Positions 41,911-50,572 are shown, counted from the stretch's first letter. The stretch is 64,000 bases of DNA from REEB95 sp963810055 (GCA_963810055.1 CAWEME010000012.1:248001-312000); one strand, 5' to 3'. Made by a program: numbers and translations. The notes: generated from the sequence alone by a model not told the origin.

Positions 41911-42427
41911 GCGTTTTGGTCCGGACCCGGTAGGGATTGGGAATGCCGAGCTTGGCCAGAATTTGGGTTTCGAGCGCTTCCATCCGTTCGGCCTCGCTGC
42001 CGCCGCGCTCGTGATCGAAGCCCAGGAGATGGAGCACGCCGTGGACGACCATGTGTGCCGTGTGCTCGGCCAGGCTTTTGCCCTGGGCGCGGGCCTCGCG
42101 CGCCACCGTCTCATAGGCCAGCACCACGTCGCCCAGCAGCACCATCGGCGCGCCGGGCTGGGGTTTCTCCTCGGCCGGAAACGAGAGCACGTTGGTCGGC
42201 TTGTCCTGGCCGCGGAATTCCCGGTTGAGATCGCGCAAAGCCGCGTCGTCGGCCAGCACCAGCGACAATTCGGCTTTGGCGCCGGAGATGGTCTTGCCGC
42301 AGACCGCGAGCGCCGCCAGCGCCGCTTTCTGGCAGAGCTTGTCGATCTCCGGCAGCGCCTTGCGCCATGATGCGCAAGGGTCGGCGAGGTCGATCTCGAT
42401 TTCGACCGGTTTAGCCTTGCCCGCCAT
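41903..42427 (-). CDS. ybeY: Endoribonuclease YbeY
   Basis: A 174-residue zinc-dependent RNase involved in 16S rRNA 3'-end maturation. The zinc motif HGVLHLLGFDHE is complete. Upstream are the family segments LVLADDAALRDLNREFRGQDKPTNVLSFP and MVLLGDVVLAYETV. It overlaps phoH by 17 bases upstream and lnt by 8 bases downstream. It is part of a tightly packed minus-strand operon. Confidence 0.96.
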   Translation of the reverse strand: MAGKAKPVEIEIDLADPCASWRKALPEIDKLCQKAALAALAVCGKTISGAKAELSLVLADDAALRDLNREFRGQDKPTNVLSFPAEEKPQPGAPMVLLGDVVLAYETVAREARAQGKSLAEHTAHMVVHGVLHLLGFDHERGGSEAERMEALETQILAKLGIPNPYRVRTKTRG

Positions 42428-43418
42428 GGTCCTTCCCCGGGCCGCCCTTCACGCGGCGGTCATAGGCGGCGACGATGCGCGACACCAGCGGATGGCGCAC
42501 CACGTCGGCCTCGGTGAAGCGGATCATGGCTATGCCCTCGACGCCTTCGAGCGTCTCGACCGCGTCGGTCAGGCCCGAGCGCGCGCCCTTGGGCAGGTCG
42601 ATCTGGGACAGGTCGCCGGTGATGGCCATGCGCGCGTTTTCGCCGAGCCGCGTCAGGAACATCTGCATCTGCACCGGGGTGGTGTTCTGCGCCTCGTCGA
42701 GAATGACATAGGCGTTCGCCAGCGTCCGGCCGCGCATGAAGGCCAGAGGCGCGATCTCGATGTCGCCCGAGGAGATCCGTTTCATCACCTGCTCGCCGGT
42801 CAGCATGTCGTGGAGCGCGTCGTAAAGCGGGCGCAGATAGGGATCGACCTTCTCCTTCAGGTCGCCCGGCAGGAACCCCAACCGCTCGCCGGCCTCGACC
42901 GCCGGGCGCGACAGGATGATCCGCTCGACCTGGCCGCTCATCAGCATGTCCACCGCCATGGCGACCGCGAGATAGGTCTTGCCGGTGCCGGCGGGCCCCA
43001 ATCCGAACACCATGTCGTGGGTCCGGAGCGCCTTGACGTAGTGCGCCTGCACCGGTCCGCGCGGGGTGATGCGCCGGCGGCGGGTGCGAATCTCCTCGCT
43101 CTCGCCCGCGTTGCTGCCGCGGTGCGGCGCCATGCGCAAGGCGGCGTCGACCGCCGGGGCGTCGACCTCCAGGCCGCGCTTCAATCTTTCGTAGAGCGAG
43201 GCGAGCGCCGCGCGGGCGAGATCGGCGCGGGAAGCCGGGCCCGAAATCGCCACGCGGTTGCCGCGCGAAGCGAGCGCCACGCCGAGCGCGCGCTCGATGC
43301 GCTCGAGATGCTTGTCGCCTTCGCCGAACAATTGCGACAACAGGGAATTGTCGTCGAACGTCATGTGCAGGCGGGAATGCGCCTCGCGGGCATGGGCGGC
43401 GGTTTCGCGCGGATTCAC
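42411..43418 (-). CDS. phoH: PhoH-like ATPase (PhoL)
   Basis: A 335-residue P-loop ATPase. Walker A lies in GLGPAGTGKTYLAVAMAVDML, Walker B in AYVILDEAQNTTPVQMQMFLTRLG, with the conserved TGDLSQIDLP following. The N-terminal KH-like part precedes it. The family is an RNA-linked ATPase often encoded beside ybeY and miaB, probably acting with YbeY in RNA metabolism. It overlaps the end of miaB by four bases. Confidence 0.94.
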   Translation of the reverse strand: MNPRETAAHAREAHSRLHMTFDDNSLLSQLFGEGDKHLERIERALGVALASRGNRVAISGPASRADLARAALASLYERLKRGLEVDAPAVDAALRMAPHRGSNAGESEEIRTRRRRITPRGPVQAHYVKALRTHDMVFGLGPAGTGKTYLAVAMAVDMLMSGQVERIILSRPAVEAGERLGFLPGDLKEKVDPYLRPLYDALHDMLTGEQVMKRISSGDIEIAPLAFMRGRTLANAYVILDEAQNTTPVQMQMFLTRLGENARMAITGDLSQIDLPKGARSGLTDAVETLEGVEGIAMIRFTEADVVRHPLVSRIVAAYDRRVKGGPGKDHGGQG

Positions 43419-44764
43419 CGGGATGGCCCCCCGCCCGGAGGAGAGACGAGGATTCCGGCGAGGCTGTTGGACGAAAGTCCGGCGACTTCCAGCTCGGCGA
43501 CGCGGCCCAACAGCGCGCCCGGCGCCGCGGCGTGGACCGGCTGGAGCCAGGGGCTGCGCCCGGCGAGCTGGCCCGGGTGGCGGCCCGGTTTCTCAAACAG
43601 CACCGGCAAGGTCCGGCCGACAAAGCCTCGGTTGAACCGCTTTTGCTGCTCCGCGATCAGCTCCTGCAAGCGGGCGAGGCGTTCGTCCTTCACCGCCTCC
43701 GGCACCTGGTCCGGGCGCGTTGATGCGGGAGTGCCTGGGCGCGGGCTGTATTTGAACGAGTAGGCCTGGGCGAAGCCCAATTCGCGGACGAGATCGAGCG
43801 ATGCTTCGAAATCGGCGTCGCTTTCGCCCGGAAATCCGACGATGAAATCCGAGGAGAAGGCGATGTCGGCGCGCGCGCGGATCAGGCGCGCGACAGTACG
43901 GCGGTAATCATCGATGGTGTGGCGGCGGTTCATCGCCATCAGCACGCGGTTCGAGCCCGATTGCACCGGCAGGTGCAAAAGCGGCATGAGCTTTTCCTCC
44001 TCGCCATGCGCCGCGATCAGGTCTTCGTCCATGTCCGTGGGGTGCGAGGTGGTGTAGCGCAGCCGGAGCAATCCCGGAATTTTGGCGAGTTCACGGATCA
44101 GCCGCCCCAGCCGCCATTCGCCGCCATCGATGCCCGCGCCATGATAGGCGTTGACGTTCTGGCCCAGCAGCGTCAATTCGCGCGCGCCGGCATCGACCAG
44201 GCGTTTGGCCTCGTCCAAAACATCCGCCGCGGGGCGCGAGAATTCCGCTCCCCGCGTATAGGGCACGACGCAGAAGCTGCAAAACTTGTCGCAGCCTTCC
44301 TGCACAGAAAGAAAAGCGCTGACGGCCCGCGCTCCCGGATGGGGCAGATGATCGAATTTGGATTCGGCCGGGAATTCGGTCTCCACATTGCGTTCGCCGC
44401 GCGCCGCCGCTTCGACCAGAGCGGGCAGGCGGTGATAGCTCTGCGGCCCGACCACGATGTCGACGCTCTTGGCGCGCCGCAGAATTTCCGCGCCTTCGGC
44501 TTGCGCCACGCATCCCGCCACCGCGACGATCGTCTTTCCGCCCGCGGCTGATTTCCGCGCCTTCGCGGGCGAAAGCCGCCCCAGATCGGAGAACAGCTTC
44601 TCCGCCGCCTTTTCGCGGATATGGCAGGTGTTGAGCAGGATCAAATCGGCCGCGCCGGGCGAGGCGGTCGGCTCGTAACCGGACGGCGCCAGCAATTCCG
44701 CCATGCGGGCGGAATCGTAGACGTTCATCTGGCAGCCATAGGTCTTGACGTAGAGCTTCTTCAA
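43415..44764 (-). CDS. miaB: tRNA-2-methylthio-N6-dimethylallyladenosine synthase
   Basis: A 449-residue radical-SAM methylthiotransferase that modifies A37 of tRNAs reading UNN codons. The N-terminal cluster domain has YVKTYGCQMNVYDSARM and LNTCHIREKA, the radical-SAM motif is CDKFCSFCVVPYTRG, and a TRAM domain closes the protein. I use TTG 44764 (KKLYVKTYGCQ), with AAGGAG five bases upstream; a longer ATG start would add 29 Arg-rich residues. It lies in the usual alphaproteobacterial set olsA-miaB-phoH-ybeY. Confidence 0.95.
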   Translation of the reverse strand: MKKLYVKTYGCQMNVYDSARMAELLAPSGYEPTASPGAADLILLNTCHIREKAAEKLFSDLGRLSPAKARKSAAGGKTIVAVAGCVAQAEGAEILRRAKSVDIVVGPQSYHRLPALVEAAARGERNVETEFPAESKFDHLPHPGARAVSAFLSVQEGCDKFCSFCVVPYTRGAEFSRPAADVLDEAKRLVDAGARELTLLGQNVNAYHGAGIDGGEWRLGRLIRELAKIPGLLRLRYTTSHPTDMDEDLIAAHGEEEKLMPLLHLPVQSGSNRVLMAMNRRHTIDDYRRTVARLIRARADIAFSSDFIVGFPGESDADFEASLDLVRELGFAQAYSFKYSPRPGTPASTRPDQVPEAVKDERLARLQELIAEQQKRFNRGFVGRTLPVLFEKPGRHPGQLAGRSPWLQPVHAAAPGALLGRVAELEVAGLSSNSLAGILVSPPGGGPSR

Positions 44765-44789
44765 AACCACTCCTTCATCGGGCGTTCCC

Positions 44790-45635
44790 TCATTGGGCCG
44801 CCTGTTCCGCCGCCGCGTGATTTTCCGGCGGCGGCCGGGACGGTTCGGCATCCCGCCCGGACAGCGCCGCCTCGAGCCCGGATGCCACCATGCGCCGGCA
44901 ATACTCGGTCAACTCCTTGCGCGAGGCGAAATCGCGCGCGTGCACCGGCGGATGGAAGGTCACCACCGCCGTCAAGCGGCCGAGGCCGAGCATGGTCCAG
45001 AGATGCGGGGCCAATTCCATGTCGCCGTACCAGGCGAAGAAGGGGCGATAGAACCGCCCGAGCGGCATGCCGTCAAGCCGCGTATAGGCCAATGAGACCG
45101 GCTGCACCGCGACGTCGTGGCGCTGGGCGGCCTCCTCGGCCGCGGCGAAGAGGGAGCTCTTGAAGGGCAGCAGGTGCAAGCCGTCGCCGCTGGTGCCTTC
45201 CGGGAAGAGAATCAAACTGTCGCCCGAAGCCAGCCGCCGTTCGACGGAATCGCGCTGAAATCTTACGCTGCGGATCTTGCGATCGATGAACACGCTGCGT
45301 TGCAGCCGCGCCAGCCAGCCGAAAAACGGCCAGGATGCGACATCGGCCTTGGCGATGAAGAAGGCCGGGAGCGACGCGCCCAGAATCTCGATATCGAGAT
45401 AGGAGATGTGATTGGCAACGAACAGCATGGGACCGGCCACGTAAGGCGCGCCCCGGCGTTCGATGGTGATGCCCAGGATGCGGCACACTCGGCGGTGATA
45501 GAAACGCGGCAGGCGCGCGGCGAGGCGGTTGCGCCCGAACAGCACCAGCGCGGCCTGCACCGGCATCAGCGGCAGGGTCAGCGCGAACCAGCCCAGAATC
45601 CGCAACAGGCGGAGCATCAGGCTGGGCGGCGCCAT
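44790..45635 (-). CDS. olsA: Lyso-ornithine lipid O-acyltransferase (PlsC family)
   Basis: A 281-residue membrane-bound acyltransferase. The family motif NHISYLD (NHx4D type) and the FPEGTSGDG block are present; the N-terminus has a hydrophobic anchor (LRILGWFALTLPLMPVQAALVLF). The PlsC family also makes phosphatidic acid, but overlap with an olsB-like gene (stop and start share one base, TGATG) argues for the second step of ornithine lipid synthesis. A long frame continues upstream inside olsB. Confidence 0.85.
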   Translation of the reverse strand: MAPPSLMLRLLRILGWFALTLPLMPVQAALVLFGRNRLAARLPRFYHRRVCRILGITIERRGAPYVAGPMLFVANHISYLDIEILGASLPAFFIAKADVASWPFFGWLARLQRSVFIDRKIRSVRFQRDSVERRLASGDSLILFPEGTSGDGLHLLPFKSSLFAAAEEAAQRHDVAVQPVSLAYTRLDGMPLGRFYRPFFAWYGDMELAPHLWTMLGLGRLTAVVTFHPPVHARDFASRKELTEYCRRMVASGLEAALSGRDAEPSRPPPENHAAAEQAAQ

Positions 45636-46462
45636 CAGGCGGCGTCCGCGCGCGCGCGGCGCTCGTAATGGCGATAATATTTCTCGGTGACCAGATCGGT
45701 CTTCACCACGACGCACACATCCGTGGTGTTGAATTGATGATCGATCACCGCGCCGTCGCCGACGAAACCGCCGAGCCGCAGATAGCCCTTGATCAACGGC
45801 GGCAACAGCGGCAGCGCCGCGGCCGGGTCGACGGATTCCTTCGCCAGCCGGTTCATGTCGACAAAGCGCTCGGGCAGGGCGCGGGCGCGCAATTCCGGCG
45901 GCGCCAGGTGATGGTGATAGAGATAGGAAAGCGGCAAGGCCAAGGCGTCCGGGTCGGTGCCGGGCAGGCTGGCGCAGCCGAACATCAGCTCGATGCCGTA
46001 ATGGAAGACGTAAGCCGCGATGCCGCGCCACAAGAGCTGCATGGTGGCGCGGTTGCGCGACGCGGCTTCGACGCAGCTTCGCCCCAGTTCCAGGAGTTCG
46101 CCCGGATAAGCGGCGAGCCGGGAAATGTCGTATTCGGCCGCGGTGTAGAAGCGCCCGAAGCGGAGCGCCGCTTCGCGCCTGATCAGGCGATAGGTGCCCA
46201 CCACCCCCTCCGCGCCCTCGCCCTTCGCCCGGTCGATCACCAGCAGATGGTCGCAGACGGCGTCGAAATCGTCGAAATCGCGCTGGGCCAGCGCCATCTC
46301 GATGGTCGGATGCGCGCCCATCTCCTGATAGAACACGCGGTAGCGCAACGCCTGTGCCGCCTCGATGTCGGCTTGGGTCTCGGCCAGCCGCACCTGCAAA
46401 GATCCGAAGCGCACATCGACGATGGGCGTTTTGGTCAGGATGGCGGCGGCGGATTTTTTCAT
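45635..46462 (-). CDS. olsB: Ornithine-acyl carrier protein N-acyltransferase OlsB
   Basis: A 275-residue GNAT-fold acyltransferase that attaches a 3-hydroxyacyl chain to ornithine, the first step of ornithine lipid synthesis. Family segments: VRLAETQADIEAAQALRYRVFY, DFDDFDAVCDHLLVID, GRFYTAAEYDISRL, LELGRSCVEAASRNR and YGIELMFGCASLPGTDP. It is sometimes annotated as a hemolysin-like GNAT protein. It lies between fur and olsA. Ornithine lipids replace phospholipids under phosphate limitation, though no PHO box was found here. Confidence 0.87.
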   Translation of the reverse strand: MKKSAAAILTKTPIVDVRFGSLQVRLAETQADIEAAQALRYRVFYQEMGAHPTIEMALAQRDFDDFDAVCDHLLVIDRAKGEGAEGVVGTYRLIRREAALRFGRFYTAAEYDISRLAAYPGELLELGRSCVEAASRNRATMQLLWRGIAAYVFHYGIELMFGCASLPGTDPDALALPLSYLYHHHLAPPELRARALPERFVDMNRLAKESVDPAAALPLLPPLIKGYLRLGGFVGDGAVIDHQFNTTDVCVVVKTDLVTEKYYRHYERRARADAA

Positions 46463-46475
46463 GCGCGAATGCTGT

Positions 46476-46901
46476 TTATTCCTTGGCGGGAGGTTTGTCG
46501 CTTTTCACGGCGAACAATTCCAGGCGGTGATCCACCAGCTTGTAGCCCAGCCGCGCGGCGATTTCGCGCTGCAACTTCTCGATCGCCTCGCTCTTGAATT
46601 CGATCACCTTGCCGCTTTGCAGGTCGATCAGGTGGTCGTGGTGCTCGCTCGGCATCTCCTCGTAGCGCGCGCGGCCGTCGCCGAAATCGTGGCGTTCGAG
46701 GATGCTCGCTTCCTGGAAGAGCCGCACGGTGCGATAGACCGTGGCGATCGAGATCTTGGGATCGATCGCGGCGGCGCGGCGGTGCACCGCCTCGACATCG
46801 GGGTGATCGGCGGAATCCGACAACACCCGTGCGATGACACGGCGTTGTTCGGTCATTTTCAGACCCTTGTCGATGCAGAGCTGTTCAAGACGGGACGGCA
46901 T
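46476..46901 (-). CDS. fur: Fur-family transcriptional regulator (Fur/Mur)
   Basis: A 141-residue metal-dependent regulator. The winged helix reads MTEQRRVIARVLSDSADHPDVEAVHRRA ... ISIATVYRTVRLFQEASIL, and the metal-site region is YEEMPSEHHDHLIDLQSGKVIEF. The CxxC zinc motifs are absent, as in many alphaproteobacterial Fur/Mur proteins, so whether it senses iron or manganese is open. It is encoded at the head of the olsB-olsA-miaB set, 14 bases upstream of olsB. Confidence 0.92.
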   Translation of the reverse strand: MPSRLEQLCIDKGLKMTEQRRVIARVLSDSADHPDVEAVHRRAAAIDPKISIATVYRTVRLFQEASILERHDFGDGRARYEEMPSEHHDHLIDLQSGKVIEFKSEAIEKLQREIAARLGYKLVDHRLELFAVKSDKPPAKE

Positions 46902-47021
46902 GTTCAGCCGTGATTGCCGGTCTTTGCCATGGGCAAATTATAGACCAAGGCCGGAGTCTCGCCTATAGCCCGGCGCGAAAGCCAAATGCCTGATGTCCCA
47001 TGGTAAATCGGCGGCGAGGCG

Positions 47022-47441
47022 TCAGCTCGCCTTGGCCTGGCGGCCGCGCGTGCCGAGGCCGATATCCTTGGCGAGCTTGGAACGCTGGCGGGCGTAATTG
47101 GGCGCCACCATCGGGTAGTCCGCCCCCAGGCCCCAGCGCTCGCGATAGGATTCGGGGGTCATGTTGTAGGCGGTCTTGAGATGGCGCTTCAGCATCTTCA
47201 GCTTCTTGCCGTCCTCGAGACAGACGATGTAGTCGGGATGAATCGATTTCTTGATGTTGACCGCGGGCCTCGGCCGGTCGGATGCCCCCGCGGGGGCCTT
47301 GCCGATGCCGGCAAGCGATTGATAAACCTGATCGATCAGCTGCGGCAGGTCGGCCGGCGCCACGCTGTTGTTGGAGACGTGGGCGGCGACGATTTCGGTG
47401 GTGAATTCGAGCAGGCTATTCGGGGCGGCTTTATCAGTCAT
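47022..47441 (-). CDS. MucR-family transcriptional regulator
   Basis: A 139-residue Ros/MucR regulator, a prokaryotic zinc-finger family of alphaproteobacteria that controls envelope polysaccharide, motility and cell-cycle genes. The N-terminal part is LLEFTTEIVAAHVSNNSV; the DNA-binding part is SIHPDYIVCLEDGKKLKMLKRHLKTAYNMTPESYRERWGL-type, with one Cys, Asp and His as likely zinc ligands. The promoter overlaps a 14-bp perfect AT-rich palindrome (47497-47510), consistent with autoregulation. Confidence 0.93.
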   Translation of the reverse strand: MTDKAAPNSLLEFTTEIVAAHVSNNSVAPADLPQLIDQVYQSLAGIGKAPAGASDRPRPAVNIKKSIHPDYIVCLEDGKKLKMLKRHLKTAYNMTPESYRERWGLGADYPMVAPNYARQRSKLAKDIGLGTRGRQAKAS

Positions 47442-47471
47442 GACGCGTGATTCCTTTGGCTTCTACGAGAA

Positions 47472-47510
47472 CATATAAGTATTTTGCTTGGCCGGTGCAA
47501 TATATATTGC
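47472..47510 (-). promoter_or_regulatory. MucR promoter with AT-rich palindrome
   Basis: On the minus strand: palindrome GCAATATATATTGC (47497-47510), overlapped by -35 TTGCAC (47495-47500), then 17 bases and -10 TATATG (47472-47477). MucR/Ros proteins favour AT-rich sites with TA steps, and autorepression is common in the family. A good candidate operator. Confidence 0.6.
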
Positions 47511-47551
47511 GGCTTATCCTTCGATTTCTCGCGTTATAAAGGTAAGAATCT

Positions 47552-48016
47552 TTACAAGTTCCGCGCCAGCATGACGGCGTCGGCCGGGGCCGCGCCGCCG
47601 CGGCGGTAATAGCCGGCGCGCCTTCCGATGGGCGTGAAACCGCTGCTGTCATAAAACCGGAGCGCGGGACGATTATCCGCCGCGACTTCCAGCACCAGGC
47701 GCGAGGCCTTGGCGGCCCGGGCCAGGGATTCGAGATCGGCGAGCAGATCGCGGGCGACGCCCCGGCGGCGGGCCTCTTGCGCGACACACAGCGTCACGAT
47801 CTCGGCCTCGCCCGCCGTCACCAGCGCCAGCAGAAAGCCTAGCGCCGCGCCCTCGGCATTCTCGATCACGCGCGCGCGCATCGCCGGCATCGCGATCAGG
47901 CGCGCGAGCGACTCCCGGTCCCAAGGCTCGAAGGGAAAGGCCTCGGCATGGAGCCGGGCCAACGCCGCGATATCGCCGGGCAAGACGTCGCGCGCCGCAC
48001 GGGTTTCGGCTTTCAT
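47552..48016 (-). CDS. rimI: Ribosomal protein alanine N-acetyltransferase RimI
   Basis: A 154-residue GNAT acetyltransferase. Family blocks: LPGDIAALARLHAEAFPFEPWDRESL, the acetyl-CoA loop VAQEARRRGVARDLL and VAADNRPALRFYDSSGFTPIGRRAGYY. Its ATG overlaps the tsaB stop by four bases (ATGA), the usual tsaB-rimI coupling, which supports the RimI call over another GNAT. It acetylates the N-terminal alanine of ribosomal protein S18 in E. coli; other targets are possible. Confidence 0.9.
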   Translation of the reverse strand: MKAETRAARDVLPGDIAALARLHAEAFPFEPWDRESLARLIAMPAMRARVIENAEGAALGFLLALVTAGEAEIVTLCVAQEARRRGVARDLLADLESLARAAKASRLVLEVAADNRPALRFYDSSGFTPIGRRAGYYRRGGAAPADAVMLARNL

Positions 48017-48726
48017 GCCCCCGCCTTGACGCCGGGCGATTTCGGAGCGCGCGGCAGGGTGGTGTCGGGCGCGCGCAGATAGAGCGGACGCGGCGGCGCG
48101 GTTTCGCCCTTTTGCCGGAGTTCCAGGCCGAGAAGCGCCACCATGGACGGATCCGGCGGCCCCGCTCCCGGCGCCACCACGGCATCCCGGTCCTTGAGCC
48201 AGGGCAACAGCCGCCAGGCGGCGTCGCCGGTCAAAAGCAGCTTGCCGGCGGGCAGGACATCCCGGAGATCGCGGGGATGGACCAGCCGGCCTTCGCTCCC
48301 CTCGTCCGTGGCCGGCGCGAAGACCTGGAGATAGAATTCCTCGCGCTTGGATTCGATGGCGACGACCAGGGCACGGCCTTGGCGCGAAGCGGGCGGAGAT
48401 GACGCCGCCGAGGCGGCGAAATTCGACACCCCCACCGCCGGAATTCCCGCCGCCAGCGCCAGGCCGCGCGCCGCCGCCAAGCCGATGCGGATGCCGGTGA
48501 AGCCTCCCGGCCCGGTCGTCACCGCGATCAGATCGAGATCGGCGGGGGCGAGTCCCGCCGCTTTCAGGGTTTCGGCGATCAAGGGCATCAGCCGCGCGGC
48601 CTGGCCGCGCTCCAGTTTTTCCTCGCGCTTCGCCACGACGCGGTTTCCCGCCAGCACCGCGGCGGCGCAGCCAAGCCCGGCGCAATCGAAGCCCAGGACC
48701 TTATAAGTTTTACCCGCTTTCGCCAT
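48013..48726 (-). CDS. tsaB: tRNA threonylcarbamoyladenosine synthesis protein TsaB
   Basis: A 237-residue ASKHA-fold protein that partners TsaD and TsaE in making t6A37. Segments: VLGFDCAGLGCAAAVL, GPGGFTGIRIGLAAARGLALA and VVAIESKREEFYLQVF. ATG 48726 gives the normal start; an upstream frame adds 26 residues. It diverges from ddpX with 34 bases between the starts, and is coupled to rimI by a four-base overlap. Confidence 0.93.
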   Translation of the reverse strand: MAKAGKTYKVLGFDCAGLGCAAAVLAGNRVVAKREEKLERGQAARLMPLIAETLKAAGLAPADLDLIAVTTGPGGFTGIRIGLAAARGLALAAGIPAVGVSNFAASAASSPPASRQGRALVVAIESKREEFYLQVFAPATDEGSEGRLVHPRDLRDVLPAGKLLLTGDAAWRLLPWLKDRDAVVAPGAGPPDPSMVALLGLELRQKGETAPPRPLYLRAPDTTLPRAPKSPGVKAGA

Positions 48727-48760
48727 GGCGCCGATCATAGCCTGCTGCGAGAATGGGGTC

Positions 48761-49321
48761 ATGGCGCTCGAAGAGATTTCACCGCAAGGATTCGATGTCG
48801 GCATCGATATCGCCTATGCCACGCCCAACAACTTCACCGGCAAGCCGGTCTATGCCAGGCCCGGCTGCTATCTCCACCCCGACGCGGCGGATGCCTTGAA
48901 ACGCGCGGCGGGTTTGGCGAAACCTCTGGGCTACCGGCTCAAGATCTTCGACGCCTTCCGCCCGAGCGAGGCGCAATGGGTGTTGTGGAATTGCCGCCCC
49001 GATCCCGAATTCCTGGCCGATCCACGCAAGGGCTCGCCGCATTCGCGGGGCGTGGCGGTGGATTTGACCCTGGTCGACGGCGCCGGGAAGGAACTCGACA
49101 TGGGGACGGGATTCGACGCCTTTTCGCCGCTTTCGCATCACGCCAGCACCGACATTCCCGCCGCGGCGCAGAAGAACCGCCTGTTGCTGTTGGGATTGAT
49201 GAGCGCGGCGGGTTGGGATTTCTACAAGAACGAGTGGTGGCACTATCAGCTTTTCAACAGCAAGAATTATCCGCTGCTGTCGGACAAGGATGCGCCGAAA
49301 CCGATGATGCCCTCTATTTAG
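48761..49321 (+). CDS. ddpX: D-alanyl-D-alanine dipeptidase
   Basis: A 186-residue zinc peptidase of the VanX/DdpX type (M15D) that splits D-Ala-D-Ala. Zinc ligands and catalytic residues are visible in SPHSRGVAVDLTLVD (His and Asp of the SxHxxGxAxD motif) and NEWWHYQ (Glu and His). It starts ALEEISPQGFDVGIDIAYATPNNF, typical of the family. There is no signal peptide, so it is cytoplasmic and may recycle peptidoglycan-derived D-Ala-D-Ala; there are no vanH or vanA genes nearby, so resistance is not implied. Confidence 0.93.
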   Translation: MALEEISPQGFDVGIDIAYATPNNFTGKPVYARPGCYLHPDAADALKRAAGLAKPLGYRLKIFDAFRPSEAQWVLWNCRPDPEFLADPRKGSPHSRGVAVDLTLVDGAGKELDMGTGFDAFSPLSHHASTDIPAAAQKNRLLLLGLMSAAGWDFYKNEWWHYQLFNSKNYPLLSDKDAPKPMMPSI

Positions 49322-49342
49322 ATCGCGCTCGCAGCCGCCCCC

Positions 49343-49369
49343 GCGATTTGGCGCTTGTCGCCAAATCGC
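49343..49369. repeat. Perfect 10-bp stem hairpin between ddpX and the Nfu gene
   Basis: GCGATTTGGC (49343-49352), loop GCTTGTC, GCCAAATCGC (49360-49369). It lies between two convergent genes and may serve as a bidirectional stop, but no T-run follows on either strand. Confidence 0.65.
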
Positions 49370-49427
49370 CAAGCGCAATGGGCCAACCCTGCGCTCGCGC
49401 GCCGGATTTTAGACCGCGTCCGAAAAA

Positions 49428-49973
49428 CTAAACCGCGCGGACTTCCATCACTTCCGGCACGTAATGGCGCAGCATGTTCTCGATGCCGGCCTTCAAGGTC
49501 GCGGTCGAGCTGGGACAGCCCGAGCACGAGCCCTGCATGTGGAGATAGACCACGCCGTCGGCGTAATGGTCGAAAATGATGTCGCCGCCGTCCTGCGCCA
49601 CCGCCGGCCGCACGCGGGTCTCCAGCAGTTCCTTGATCTGCGCCACCACCTCGTCGCCTTCATCCTCGGATGAGGCTGTTGACGCCGGCTCGCTCACCGC
49701 CGCTTCGCCCGAGGTGAAATGTTCCATGATCGTGCCCAGCACGCGCGGCTTCAGCTCGAACCACTCGGCCGAATCCGCCTTGGCGACGGTGATGAAATCC
49801 GCGCCCAGGAAAACGCCGGTCACACCCGGCAGGCCGAACAGGCGCCTGGCCAAGGGCGAGCGCGCAGCCTGGGTCTCATCGCGGAAATCGGCGGTGCCGG
49901 CGCTCATCACCGCCCGGCCGGGCAGGAATTTGAGCGTCGCGGGGTTGGGCGTGGTCTCGGTTTCGATGAACAT
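49428..49973 (-). CDS. NifU-like Fe-S cluster scaffold (Nfu1 type)
   Basis: A 181-residue iron-sulfur carrier. The N-terminal Nfu domain begins MFIETETTPNPATLKFLPGR, and the C-terminal NifU domain has VRPAVAQDGGDIIFDHY and the cluster-binding CSGCPSSTATLKAGIENML. The two cysteines in CSGC bridge a 4Fe-4S cluster between subunits. It is encoded beside a universal stress protein gene, a combination common in alphaproteobacteria. Confidence 0.94.
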   Translation of the reverse strand: MFIETETTPNPATLKFLPGRAVMSAGTADFRDETQAARSPLARRLFGLPGVTGVFLGADFITVAKADSAEWFELKPRVLGTIMEHFTSGEAAVSEPASTASSEDEGDEVVAQIKELLETRVRPAVAQDGGDIIFDHYADGVVYLHMQGSCSGCPSSTATLKAGIENMLRHYVPEVMEVRAV

Positions 49974-50059
49974 CGGGCTGGCTCCGGATTGGACCTTTAA
50001 TTTGGGCTTGGTCGGCTTTCAACTCAACCCCAAAGGCATTGGGGTTATGCAACAAAGAG

Positions 50060-50572
50060 TTAGGCGAGCGCCGCCAGCTGCGCCTCGGTCAAATTCCCCG
50101 GCACCACGGTGACCGGCACGCGCACCGCGCCCGCCATCTTGCCGATCAGGGCCGTCACCAGCGGCCCCGGCCCTTCCGGCCGGGTGCCCGCCGCCAGCAC
50201 CAGCACCGAGATGCTCGGTTCCTCGTCGAGCAGCGCCAGCAATTCGTCGCGCCGCCACCCCTCGCGGATATGGACGATCGGCATGCTGCCCGAAATCTCG
50301 TTGATCTCGCCCGAGAGCTTGTTGAGCGCCGCTTCGGCGGCTTCGCGGCTTTCCTGGCGCTGCAGATCCTCGATCGCGCCCCAGGTCTTGAGCTCGCTCG
50401 GTTCGATGACGAAGAGCAGCGCCACGCGTCCGCCGGTGTGGCGCGCCCGGAGCGCGGCGTAGCGCAAGGCCACGCGCATCTCCTCGGTCTTGTCGACCAC
50501 GACCAGGAAGATGCGCTGCGACGTAGCGCTCTTGGCGCTTTTGCCTTTCGTGCTCTTGCTCTTTGCGGTCAT
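50060..50572 (-). CDS. Universal stress protein family
   Basis: A 170-residue UspA-fold protein. After a Lys/Ser-rich tail (TAKSKSTKGKSAKS) comes FLVVVDKTEEMRVALRYAALRARHTGGRVALLFVI, and the end has VLVLAAGTRPEGPGPLVTALIGKMAGAVRVPVTVVPG, which corresponds to the nucleotide-binding loop of the family. ATG 50572 is preferred to a longer in-frame start. It lies between the Nfu gene and the frameshifted TIGR02186-like gene. Confidence 0.9.
   Translation of the reverse strand: MTAKSKSTKGKSAKSATSQRIFLVVVDKTEEMRVALRYAALRARHTGGRVALLFVIEPSELKTWGAIEDLQRQESREAAEAALNKLSGEINEISGSMPIVHIREGWRRDELLALLDEEPSISVLVLAAGTRPEGPGPLVTALIGKMAGAVRVPVTVVPGNLTEAQLAALA

Noticed and set aside
48761..49321. Vancomycin-resistance vanX
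   Set aside because: The protein is a DdpX-type dipeptidase without vanH or vanA neighbours, in a housekeeping context.
49343..49369. Intrinsic terminator between ddpX and the Nfu gene
   Set aside because: The stem is perfect but no T-run follows on either strand, so only a hairpin is reported.
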